Part shown: positions 1 to 7,014 of the stretch, in pieces
How positions within the stretch are numbered: the first letter of the stretch is position 1
Layout of the letters: each line of letters begins with the position of its first letter
From: Caldifarciminota bacterium
GTDB lineage: Bacteria; Hydrothermota; UBA3072; WFRC01
Direction: 5' to 3'
DNA: 12,060 nucleotides
NCBI GenBank assembly: GCA_015486685.1
Contig: WFRC01000089.1
Span: forward strand, 1 to 12,060
Made by a program: the position numbers and the translations under genes
Notes under the pieces: generated by a model
Database searches by the model: none
Told to the model about the DNA's origin: nothing
Seen by the model: only the letters and a program-made list of their open reading frames with translations

Positions 1-2
1 AC

Positions 3-2981
3 ATAATTCCTGAATGTGCCGATATTGATAACGATGGAGAGGACGATATAATATATCCCGATAAACAGGGTAACATCTGGTGGAATAAATATCGGGATAA
101 ACATTGGAATTTTCTAAGCGAGGAAACAAAAACCCTATTTCCGAAAGATTTTTCCACAGGGACAAAAATTTCGTTCATTTCAAAAGATACTTTATTATCA
201 GGAACTTATGATGGAAAGTTAATCCTATATGTTAAAAAGAATGGAGTATGGCAAAAGAAATGGGAAAAGGATGTAGAAAAATATTTTACTCCGATAATCT
301 ATGATTGGAACAAGGATGGTAAAATGGATTTAATTGCAGGTACTAAACAGGGCAAGGTTTTATTATTTTCAGATATGAAAATGGATAAAACTCCAATGGT
401 AATAGATACAGTATTATCTTTTGCTTCGCCTGTGGTATGGAATGGGAAACTAATTATTGGGAGAGGAAACGGAAGCATTAAAGGTTTTACTACAAATTGG
501 GAATGCCAGGGACCTGCAAGGATCGCCTCAGGGGACCTTAATCAGGACGGAAAGGATGACATCATAGCAGGGAGTGGTAATGGGAAGATTTATATATTCC
601 TCTCCCCCACCTATACCGCTGATTCTACAATCATTCCTGCATCTGGTAAATTCACCACACCCTCAATATTTGATGTAAATGGAGATAAAAAAATGGATAT
701 TATACTAACAAATCTTGATGGTCAATGTTTCTACTTTGAAAATACCTCTACCAAAAATAAGTTCTCTATTCAGGAGAAATACTCATTTGTATTCAAAGAC
801 AATAAATCAAGAAACCTGTTATATGATAAATACCTACCTCAGGGGTATCCTTTGTTTAAGTCAGATGAAAACACAATAAACAAAATAGAAACCTTGTTAA
901 AAAATACGCCAGACAAATACCTGGATGAGGTGAGTTTTGCTCTCGCTTATACCCCTGAAGAGATTGTAAGGGCAATGGCAAGGATGGGTGAACTGGATAT
1001 ATTTCTTGAAAATGCCCGGGATATATACAATGATGCTGAAAAATTAAAATATGTGGATATTGTAGAAAAAGATGGATGGACAACACTGAAATATGAAGGA
1101 AAATATGAACTTCCCAGGGATATTTATTATTTCTATGTTGTCCACCCAAGAATCTTATATGAAATTCCTGCAAGGATAAATGCAGATTACTGGAAAAATC
1201 CTCCCTCGTATTACGGTATTTCTGAGGATGACTGGTTAAAAAAGGAAATAGATGTTTATCATAAACCCAATGGAAGTTTCTGGAGAACAACCTTGTGGAA
1301 TGATAACTATTTTGGGAAACCCTTGAAAGAAGTTTTGCAGGATAAAGCAACCTTGAAAGATGCAATATTATCAATCCATAAATGGTATAGCTGGAAATAT
1401 AAAGGGAATAAGATGAGATTTGGATATAAGACTCAGGACCTCCAACCCCTTGTAATATTCTATAAAGCCTATGGCTCTTGTGGTGAACAATCTATTTTGC
1501 TTGCAGCCATTTCAAGAACTGCCTTAATCCCTAATTATGTCGTAACAGATAGAGGTGAAGACCACCAGTGGAATCAATTCTGGTACCCTGAAATATGGAA
1601 AACCGAAGGAACACATAATGATAAATTGCCACACTGGCATCACTGGGATATAAATGGGAAGGTAGAAGACCACATTGATAACCCTTCTGTCTCTTCCGAA
1701 GGAATGAAAAAGGATGTATCTGCGGTTGTGGGCTGGAGGCCTGATGGCTATCAATTTCCTGTTACAGAAATAGGATATACCCCAACAGGAACACTAAATG
1801 TTAGGGTATTGGACAAAAATGGAAATCCCATTGATGGCGCGTTAGTAATTTTAAGAAGCCACTGGAGGGATAGGAACAGCATTGCTATATGGAATTATAC
1901 CAATAGTGATGGAACAGTATCATTTCATATCGGATATGAACCAAAGGGATATACGATTGAGGCATTGACACCTTATGGTGCAGCAGGAAATTCCCATCTT
2001 ATGGTCTATGAAGGGGATACAGAAAATATTGTATTATCCGTTCCCTATGGGAGAAAAATTAAGAATATAACCCCTGTTAAGAATACATCTATTGAAATTC
2101 AGGTAAAGGATACCTATATACTTCCGAGAAATTTCATTACCTCTCATCCTTACAGGATTAGCAATGCATATATCAGGGATACAATTAATTATGAGGGAGT
2201 AAGGAATGTAAAATGGCAATTACCTCCAATAAATAATATCAAAATTGTGAAAAAAGGGAAGAATGAGTTTCTTTATAATCCTGATGAACATATATACAAG
2301 GATGTAATGGTTATCAAAAAAACTGCAGTCCCATCATCACCACCCACTATTCAAATCTCCCCCACTTTTTCAAAGGTTAAAATGGGAGAAAAGGTAGAAT
2401 TTAAGATAACGATGAAGGACAATTTAGGAATTAAGGAAGCATACTGCACAACAGCAAAATGGAAAGTAAAGATAAAGAATGGTGAATTTCTGCTTGATAC
2501 AGGCAGAGGAGGTCCTATGTTCCCTGGTAATTATACACTGAAATTTTTCTGTAAGGATTATGGAGGGAATCAGGATTCAAGCATTGTTAATGTAAAAATC
2601 CTGCCTGCAATGGAATTTAAGCACCAGATAGTTTTTCAGGACAACCCTGAAGACTCTTTACCCAGTGCAAGCTGGATATATGGTCCTATTAGAATAGACA
2701 AAAAAATACCCTTCTTATTTATAAAAACTGCACCTGATGAAAGTGAAGGATTAGATTTAGACCTATTTTTGTATCGTGATAAAAATGGGGATGGAAGACC
2801 TGAAAAGAATGAAAAGGTCGCTTCCTCCACATCCCCCTATGTAAAAGAAACAATCTATGTTTCATCACCTGATACAGGAACATACTGGATATATGCACAG
2901 GGATGCACTGTAGAGCAGGATTCAGCGTATTTTGATATCCAGACCTCATTTGAAACAGATGGCAAAGGAGAACTAAAATGA
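3..2981 (+). CDS. Large FG-GAP/transglutaminase-like multidomain protein, 5'-partial
   Basis: The reading frame is open from the first bases, so the gene begins upstream; the first internal Met (position 324) is not a credible start because FG-GAP repeats continue on both sides of it. About 992 residues are visible. Numbered from position 3: DxDxDG-type FG-GAP/VCBS-like repeats near residues 7-15, 101-109, 178-186 and 224-232, probably calcium-binding beta-propeller blades; a helical stretch of about 260-440; a transglutaminase-like core with Cys493 (GSCGEQ), His521 (EDHQW) and Asp549 (HHWD) as the likely catalytic triad; a carboxypeptidase-regulatory-like beta domain at about 594-682; an Ig-like segment at about 775-870; and a PPC-like domain at about 885-985 (DLDLFLYRD, then DTGTYWIYA). 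No C-terminal anchor or sorting motif is visible, and any signal peptide would lie outside the window. Domain content suggests an exported or surface protein that cuts or crosslinks peptides, but its substrate is unknown. Domain calls are by eye; the transglutaminase-like and FG-GAP calls are the firmest. Confidence 0.85.
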   Translation: MIPECADIDNDGEDDIIYPDKQGNIWWNKYRDKHWNFLSEETKTLFPKDFSTGTKISFISKDTLLSGTYDGKLILYVKKNGVWQKKWEKDVEKYFTPIIYDWNKDGKMDLIAGTKQGKVLLFSDMKMDKTPMVIDTVLSFASPVVWNGKLIIGRGNGSIKGFTTNWECQGPARIASGDLNQDGKDDIIAGSGNGKIYIFLSPTYTADSTIIPASGKFTTPSIFDVNGDKKMDIILTNLDGQCFYFENTSTKNKFSIQEKYSFVFKDNKSRNLLYDKYLPQGYPLFKSDENTINKIETLLKNTPDKYLDEVSFALAYTPEEIVRAMARMGELDIFLENARDIYNDAEKLKYVDIVEKDGWTTLKYEGKYELPRDIYYFYVVHPRILYEIPARINADYWKNPPSYYGISEDDWLKKEIDVYHKPNGSFWRTTLWNDNYFGKPLKEVLQDKATLKDAILSIHKWYSWKYKGNKMRFGYKTQDLQPLVIFYKAYGSCGEQSILLAAISRTALIPNYVVTDRGEDHQWNQFWYPEIWKTEGTHNDKLPHWHHWDINGKVEDHIDNPSVSSEGMKKDVSAVVGWRPDGYQFPVTEIGYTPTGTLNVRVLDKNGNPIDGALVILRSHWRDRNSIAIWNYTNSDGTVSFHIGYEPKGYTIEALTPYGAAGNSHLMVYEGDTENIVLSVPYGRKIKNITPVKNTSIEIQVKDTYILPRNFITSHPYRISNAYIRDTINYEGVRNVKWQLPPINNIKIVKKGKNEFLYNPDEHIYKDVMVIKKTAVPSSPPTIQISPTFSKVKMGEKVEFKITMKDNLGIKEAYCTTAKWKVKIKNGEFLLDTGRGGPMFPGNYTLKFFCKDYGGNQDSSIVNVKILPAMEFKHQIVFQDNPEDSLPSASWIYGPIRIDKKIPFLFIKTAPDESEGLDLDLFLYRDKNGDGRPEKNEKVASSTSPYVKETIYVSSPDTGTYWIYAQGCTVEQDSAYFDIQTSFETDGKGELK

Positions 2982-3008
2982 TAATCTCGTCATTGAAAAT
3001 TATTTTTG

Positions 3009-3029
3009 ACAGGATGAACAGGATTAACA
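3009..3029 (+). repeat. Short 9-bp tandem repeat (ACAGGATGA / ACAGGATTA / ACA)
   Basis: Two and a third tandem copies of a 9-bp unit differing at one base, lying 27 bp after the stop of the large surface protein. Similar ACAGGAT-rich strings occur as dispersed intergenic elements in many bacterial genomes. Only one copy is present in this window, so dispersal in this genome is an inference. Confidence 0.45.
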
Positions 3030-3077
3030 TTATAAATTCTTAAAACAACAAATTACAGGAACCAGAAAATGGGAATC

Positions 3078-3210
3078 GGTAGGCGGAGGCTTTAGCCTGC
3101 GGATATCATTGCAAGGAGCGTAGCAACGAAACAATCTCATTCTCTGTTTCACTTTTTTGCAAAAGTGGGAAAGTTGATAGTTTATGACTGAGCCCAATGA
3201 ACGAGATTTT
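3078..3210. repeat. Cluster of four adjacent repeat-like modules
   Basis: This non-coding stretch holds four abutting modules. Positions 3078-3107 contain AGGC-TTTA-GCCT (3087-3098), a short hairpin within a GC-rich unit. Positions 3108-3138 start with ATTGC and end with CAATCTC, with a GGAGCGTAGC core, and look like a short palindromic dispersed element. Positions 3147-3173 form a hairpin, CACTTTT (3150-3156) with AAAAGTG (3161-3167); an inverted copy lies at 4441-4467. Positions 3185-3210 (GACTGAGCCC ... GAACGAGATT) share TCTCGTTC, in reverse, with 6862-6869. No ORF here has a plausible start or family resemblance. Only the 3147-3173 / 4441-4467 pair is shown repetitive inside the window; the other modules are judged by resemblance to element types common in candidate-phylum genomes. 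Confidence 0.55.
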
Positions 3211-3214
3211 TTCC

Positions 3215-3242
3215 TTGACAAAAATATAAAACTTTTTATAAT
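3215..3242 (+). promoter_or_regulatory. Consensus sigma-70-type promoter TTGACA-N16-TATAAT
   Basis: Both hexamers match consensus: TTGACA at 3215-3220 and TATAAT at 3237-3242, with a 16-bp spacer that is almost all A/T. The start point would fall near 3249. It faces the decayed AlbA_2-like gene at 3274 and the acetyltransferase at 3955, so it probably once drove the first and may still express the second. It sits immediately downstream of a repeat cluster. Confidence 0.7.
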
Positions 3243-3273
3243 GGGATATGGCAAATACGGAGAAAACTATAAA

Positions 3274-3722
3274 ATGAGTAAAAAATCAAAAATAAAAATT
3301 CAAACACCTTTACTTCAACTTCAAAGGTTTTTAGAAAAATTTAAAAAGTCCTTAATTCATTATATTATTATAGGAAAAATTAATGTAAAGGGGGCTGTAT
3401 CTTATTAAGGTATGGTGCAAATTCGCAACGATTAAACAGGGATGAAATCAGGGAGTTATTCCAGAAAAAGAACCTAATCTCATTTGAAAGGCAGACAAAT
3501 CCTGATTTCAGGCAAAAAGATTTTTCAAATGAAGCATTTAACATCTTCAGAAAAAACACTAACTTAGATAAAACATTATCAAAACTACATATACTTAATA
3601 ATCTCAATCTGCTTACAAATAATAAACTAAACAATGCAGGATTAAGTTCAAAACAGAAATGTTCTTTGAAGTTGTATTTTATAGGGAAATCGGACACAAA
3701 TCCGAAGCAAATCCGAAGATGA
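3274..3722 (+). pseudogene. Decayed Schlafen/AlbA_2-type ATP-binding regulator, N-terminal and middle part
   Basis: An ATG at 3274 follows a weak GGAG and opens 44 codons that stop at 3408. In another frame, open from about 3384 to a stop at 3720-3722, the translation is recognisable: LLRYGANSQRLNRDEIREL, then ISFERQTNPDF, then LHILNNLNLL and KLNNAG. In Schlafen AlbA_2 / RecG-C-terminal-like ATP-binding proteins the same order is found (YxRxGxxxxxxxRDEIxEL; isFdeq; EEILxNLxLL; LxNAG). The two frames meet at a run of five G (3390-3394), and one additional G would join them as VKGG-CILLRYGAN. The N-terminal piece (FKKSL near its middle) may be a remnant of the family's EFKESL motif. Roughly 100 residues of the AlbA_2 core and the region after LNNAG are missing, so this is a pseudogene and not merely a sequencing slip. 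The family assignment is by eye. Confidence 0.6.
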
Positions 3723-3924
3723 GCGTCTGCGCTGGATATTGAAACAATTAAATAAAAATGGAAAAATTAAAGCCAAAGAGATTGAAAATGAATTTAAAGT
3801 ACATCGAGATACTGCAATAGAAGATTTGAAATCACTAATTAAGCAGAATAAAATTGTAAGAAAAGGCGGGGGAAATAATGTCTGGTATGAATTAAAGGGT
3901 GAGGATGAAGAAAATGATAACTGA
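3685..3924 (+). pseudogene. C-terminal winged-helix remnant of the same AlbA_2-type regulator
   Basis: The frame is open from 3685 to the stop at 3922-3924 but has no ATG and no ribosome site; the only possible start is a TTG at 3739, which would give 61 residues. The sequence reads as a winged helix: ERLRWILKQLNKNGKIKAKE, then VHRDTAIEDLKSLIKQNKI, then KGGGNNVWYEL. This helix-turn-helix plus wing is the usual C-terminus of AlbA_2-type regulators, which supports treating it as the tail of the preceding fragment. It overlaps that fragment in a different frame, and the overlap contains a perfect 11-bp tandem duplication (3697-3707 and 3708-3718). It could instead be a free-standing small HTH protein started at the TTG, but nothing upstream supports translation initiation there. 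Confidence 0.6.
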
Positions 3925-3954
3925 TACTCCCCAGATGCTAAAAGGCATTAAATT

Positions 3955-4428
3955 ATGCAAAACATAGAGATCAATATTGCGACTTCTTCAGATATTTCTG
4001 CATTGTGTGAATTTGAAAAAACTGCTCGAATTACAGAACCTGAAATATGGATAGATAAATTTGACATAAATGAATATAGAAAGAAAATGCTCAGTGCAGA
4101 TTTAGATAATTTAGAAAATAATAAAATAATACTTGCTAAGCAAAATGGTAAGATAATTGGCAGGTGTGATTTACTGATTATGGATAGCTTAATGGATTTT
4201 GAAATGATTGGATATATAGATTGGATATATGTATTAAAAGGATACAGAAGGAAAGGAATAGGAAAGAGATTAATTGATAGAGCAGAAGAATTTTTCAGGG
4301 AGAAAGGAGTAAAAGAGTATTATCTGTTTACAGCACAGAATGATGAAGCACAAAAGTTTTATCATAAATTAGGCTATACAATCAAAAACCGCGAAATAGC
4401 TCTCAAGGACATAGGGACGGGAGTTTAA
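3955..4428 (+). CDS. GNAT family N-acetyltransferase
   Basis: A 157-residue cytoplasmic protein with the GNAT fold, which transfers an acetyl group from acetyl-CoA to an amine; the substrate cannot be read from sequence. Motif A, the acetyl-CoA pyrophosphate loop, is YRRKGIGK at residues 97-104 after the strand YIDWIYVL. Motif B follows as NDEAQKFYHKLGY (129-141), with Tyr136 at the usual general-acid position. Length is typical for a single-domain GNAT. AAAGG lies 9 nt before the ATG, a modest ribosome site. No promoter is seen between it and the decayed regulator, so it may use the strong promoter at 3215. The last residues (DIGTGV) run into a repeat-rich spacer and may be non-native. The ABC genes begin 98 bp later. 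Confidence 0.85.
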   Translation: MQNIEINIATSSDISALCEFEKTARITEPEIWIDKFDINEYRKKMLSADLDNLENNKIILAKQNGKIIGRCDLLIMDSLMDFEMIGYIDWIYVLKGYRRKGIGKRLIDRAEEFFREKGVKEYYLFTAQNDEAQKFYHKLGYTIKNREIALKDIGTGV

Positions 4429-4440
4429 AACTTTAAATCC

Positions 4441-4467
4441 CTTTCCACTTTTGCGAAAAAGTGAAAA
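4441..4467. repeat. Hairpin repeat, inverted copy of 3147-3173
   Basis: CACTTTT (4446-4452) pairs with AAAAGTG (4457-4463) around a 4-nt loop. The reverse complement of 3147-3173 matches this segment with one missing base and one substitution over 27 positions. The two copies thus stand in opposite orientation and bracket the decayed AlbA_2-like gene and the acetyltransferase. Confidence 0.75.
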
Positions 4468-4472
4468 AGAAA

Positions 4473-4500
4473 TTATCGGGGCTGGGAAGCCCCTCCTACA
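4473..4500. repeat. GC-rich palindromic module (GGGGCT-GGGA-AGCCCC)
   Basis: A perfect 6-bp stem (4478-4483 with 4488-4493) closes a GGGA tetraloop, which fits GNRA. There is no U-run after it, so it is not a classic intrinsic terminator on either strand. It resembles dispersed GGCTGGGAAGCC-type intergenic elements in other genomes; only one copy occurs here. It lies 26 bp before the ABC ATPase start and would be in the 5' untranslated region of any transcript coming from upstream. Confidence 0.5.
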
Positions 4501-4526
4501 ATAAATAAAGAGAATATGGAGGTAAA

Positions 4527-5270
4527 ATGATAATTGCCAAAGAACTTACAAGAAAATTTGGAGATTTTACTGCGGTAGATAGGTTAAATCTTGAAATAAA
4601 ACCCTCTGAAATCTATGGATTTTTAGGACCAAACGGTGCAGGGAAAACCACCACAATCAGGATGCTTACAGGTTCTCTGTCCATTACATCGGGAACGGTC
4701 AAAATTCTGGATATGGATATAGCAGAAAAACCAATAGAGATAAAGAAGAGGATTGGGGTAGTCCCTGAAGAACCCAAGATGTATGGGAATCTGAAAGGTA
4801 AAGAATTTGTGGATTTCATCATCAATATTTATAAAGTAAACAGGCAGGAAACACTTGGAAGGCTTAAGGAATTATGCGATATTTTTGACATTAATTATCT
4901 TGAAGATTTTATCAATGACTATTCCCATGGTATGAAGCAAAAATTGATGGTTGCAACGGTCTTGATGCGGAAACCTGATGTAATATTCCTGGATGAACCC
5001 ACTGTTGGATTAGATGCAAAATCGGCAAAAATCTTAAAAATGCTTATCCAGAAATATGCAGAAGAAGGTACCACAATATTCTTCACCACCCATATACTTG
5101 AAATAGCCGAAAAGATGTGTAAACGCATTGGCATCATCAATAAGGGAAAACTTATTGCAGAAGGCACCCTGAATGAACTCAGGACAAAATCCAGATATAA
5201 GACACTGGAAGATATATTTCTGGAACTCACAGGTGGAGAGGAGGTCTCGGATTTAATAAAGGAACTATGA
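4527..5270 (+). CDS. ABC transporter ATP-binding protein (ABC-2 / CcmA-like)
   Basis: A 247-residue nucleotide-binding subunit that powers the permease encoded immediately downstream. Walker A is GPNGAGKT (34-41), the signature is YSHGMKQKL (132-140, replacing LSGGQ), Walker B is VIFLDEP (152-158), the D-loop is GLD (161-163) and the switch His is His189. The Q-loop position reads PEEP (80-83) in place of a Gln, a variant I recall from ABC-2 exporters of this type. GGAGG four bases before the ATG gives a strong start. The gene overlaps the permease by ATGA, so the two are almost certainly translationally coupled. The pair fits an export-type (drug, lipid or polysaccharide) or membrane-maintenance system; cargo is unknown. 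No clear promoter is visible in the 98-bp upstream gap. Confidence 0.93.
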   Translation: MIIAKELTRKFGDFTAVDRLNLEIKPSEIYGFLGPNGAGKTTTIRMLTGSLSITSGTVKILDMDIAEKPIEIKKRIGVVPEEPKMYGNLKGKEFVDFIINIYKVNRQETLGRLKELCDIFDINYLEDFINDYSHGMKQKLMVATVLMRKPDVIFLDEPTVGLDAKSAKILKMLIQKYAEEGTTIFFTTHILEIAEKMCKRIGIINKGKLIAEGTLNELRTKSRYKTLEDIFLELTGGEEVSDLIKEL

Positions 5271-6853
5271 GAACATTTATAACCCTCCTGCGATATACAT
5301 TTCTCAATAAGAAGAACAGACGGCAATCCCAGAGAAAATGGCTAAAATCTATGGATAACCCTATTTACGCCCTATTGCCCGGAGCCATATTCGCTGGTAT
5401 TATAGGCGTTTTATTGTATCAATTTCTCAGTAAAACAAATGTGCTTATTCCATTCCTATCAATGCCTGGATTTACATTACTTGATGTAATGTTCATCCTC
5501 TGGGGATTGGCAATGAGTTTTATGTTTGTCTTTACCTATGCCCCATTTATTTCTATTAACCTATTTGAAAATGATGATATAACATTTCTTATGACACTAC
5601 CCGTTAAAAAAATTGACATATTCTCCATTGCTTCTCTTGAAACACTTATGATGGCAGGTATCCCTATATTTATGATTTTCCCGATAGTGATAGATTATGC
5701 AATTATTAAACACATTGGTATATTATTCCCCGCACTCTCCATCATTGGATTTACCATATTCCTTGTTGCCATCTCAAATGCAATTGGTATAGTGATGTCA
5801 AAATTCATAAGTAAAACCTCAGGGAAAATTCTGGGCACGGTTATATACTTTATTACAATGGTTTTTCTTATTATTATGATGAATGTTCTTACGCCTGATA
5901 TAACTAAAACCGATGCACTCCCTAAAATAATGGCAGGATTAAATAACTGGATTTCCCTGATTGCTTCTCCATACTTATTTACTACCTGGGTGTTAAAATC
6001 CGCCCAGGGGAGTATTATTTATACGCTTATCTTATATGCTGTTTCTTTTGCACTTGCTATAATTACATATCTAATCTCAAAAAAATTGGATTTCTCCATA
6101 TCAAGAGCGAAAAGGAAAAAGAAAACAGAATTTTCACACCAGTCCAGAGGATTTCCATTTTTAAGGAAAGACCTCAAGATTTTATTCAGGGACCCACAAT
6201 CAATCTATATGATATTATACATCCTCATCTTTCCATTTTTGATGGCTTTCTTTAATAAAAATATTTTCTCATTAATCATTTTTCAGGTTGCATTTTCTTC
6301 CTTTTATGCTGCCTTAATCTCTGTAAATCTACTCAGAGACGAAATAAATACCTCTCCCCTACCATTCATCTTACCTATTGATAAAACAAAAATCATCACA
6401 ACAAAGACCTATCTCTCTGTCTTCATCTTCTCAACAATATTTATAATTTCACTCATTCTGGGATATTTATTCTTCCATGAAGGACTATTATATCTTGCAA
6501 CACTACCGTTTATTATGTTTATATTCTGTTATGAATCCTTATACGGCATATACTACCTATTTAAGAATCCGAAAAGGGATACATCAAGGAAAATCATATT
6601 AAGCCCGTCAGAAATGTTTTTCGTGGAAATGTCCGGGATATTTATGAGTTTTATTATTATATTATTATTCTCATATATTTCTTTAATTGGAAATATATCA
6701 ATCCAATTCAATATTTTTTCAGATTTTCATATTTATGGCTGGTTAATCCATTTAATTGGTGGCGGTATTCCCCTATTCTTTATGTCAATTGCTGTGTGGG
6801 ATATAATAAGAATCTGGAACAGGATACAAACAGCAATAACGAAATGGGAATAA
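5267..6853 (+). CDS. ABC-2 type transporter permease with two fused six-helix halves
   Basis: A 528-residue inner-membrane protein and the transmembrane partner of the preceding ATPase. Hydrophobic segments by eye: about 32-54, 70-95, 122-145, 150-178, 187-208 and 248-270, then 313-329, 333-353, 382-402, 406-430, 453-474 and 488-512. A positively charged linker of about 271-312 (AKRKKK) separates the halves. Each half carries a similar motif before its third helix, LPVKKIDI (111-118) and LPIDKTKI (369-376), like the cytoplasmic coupling motif of ABC-2 permeases. Typical ABC-2 permeases are near 250-400 residues, so this looks like a duplicated or fused form that could pair with an ATPase dimer as a single chain. 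The start overlaps the ATPase stop (ATGA). No adjacent periplasmic or accessory gene indicates the cargo. Confidence 0.85.
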   Translation: MRTFITLLRYTFLNKKNRRQSQRKWLKSMDNPIYALLPGAIFAGIIGVLLYQFLSKTNVLIPFLSMPGFTLLDVMFILWGLAMSFMFVFTYAPFISINLFENDDITFLMTLPVKKIDIFSIASLETLMMAGIPIFMIFPIVIDYAIIKHIGILFPALSIIGFTIFLVAISNAIGIVMSKFISKTSGKILGTVIYFITMVFLIIMMNVLTPDITKTDALPKIMAGLNNWISLIASPYLFTTWVLKSAQGSIIYTLILYAVSFALAIITYLISKKLDFSISRAKRKKKTEFSHQSRGFPFLRKDLKILFRDPQSIYMILYILIFPFLMAFFNKNIFSLIIFQVAFSSFYAALISVNLLRDEINTSPLPFILPIDKTKIITTKTYLSVFIFSTIFIISLILGYLFFHEGLLYLATLPFIMFIFCYESLYGIYYLFKNPKRDTSRKIILSPSEMFFVEMSGIFMSFIIILLFSYISLIGNISIQFNIFSDFHIYGWLIHLIGGGIPLFFMSIAVWDIIRIWNRIQTAITKWE

Positions 6854-6859
6854 CCGGTT

Positions 6860-6913
6860 AATCTCGTTCCTTCCTGACTTTTTGAGACCCTTCGCACAAC
6901 TCAGGATGACAGG
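6860..6913. repeat. Dispersed-type module downstream of the ABC operon
   Basis: The segment starts AATCTCGTTCC, passes through GAGACCCTTCGC and ends CTCAGGATGACAGG. The second half resembles the CTTCGC...CTCAGGATGAC class of intergenic repeat common in many uncultured bacterial genomes. TCTCGTTC (6862-6869) recurs in reverse orientation at 3202-3209. No U-tract terminator is seen. The A/T-rich stretch 6914-6977 up to the tRNA promoter holds nothing else I can identify. Confidence 0.4.
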
Positions 6914-6977
6914 AAAAAGATGTCATTTTAATTTATTTTCTCATTTATTATTTTTTCATTACTTATATAAAAAAGTG

Positions 6978-7005
6978 TTGACTTTTAAAAAAATTTTATT
7001 ATATT
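6978..7005 (+). promoter_or_regulatory. Promoter for tRNA-Asp (TTGACT-N16-TATATT)
   Basis: The -35 element TTGACT is at 6978-6983 and the -10 element TATATT at 7000-7005, spacer 16, each one base off consensus. The expected start is about 7012, only two or three bases before the mature tRNA 5' end at 7015. Confidence 0.6.
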
Positions 7006-7014
7006 TTTGGAAAA

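Noticed and set aside
856..1374. 172-codon minus-strand ORF inside the large surface-protein gene
   Set aside because: It is antisense to a frame with clear domain content, is His/Leu/Phe-rich with no family resemblance, and has no ribosome site.
3009..3029. CRISPR-like repeat
   Set aside because: The unit is only 9 bp with no spacers; there is no CRISPR array or cas gene in the window.
3184..3273. Upstream extension of the 3274 ORF from an ATG at 3184
   Set aside because: The extension reads through a repeat module and the consensus promoter, so it would start before the transcript does; the ATG at 3274 is the better start.
3380..3697. 105-codon minus-strand ORF
   Set aside because: It is antisense to the AlbA_2-like fragment, whose sense frame matches a known family in conserved order; the antisense frame matches nothing I recognise.
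4473..4500. Intrinsic terminator after the GNAT gene
   Set aside because: The GGGGCT/AGCCCC stem is good, but neither strand has a U-run after it; kept as a repeat module.
6852..6859. AACCGGTT palindrome at the end of the permease gene as an operator
   Set aside because: An isolated 8-bp palindrome at a gene end with no second copy in a promoter; chance is likely.
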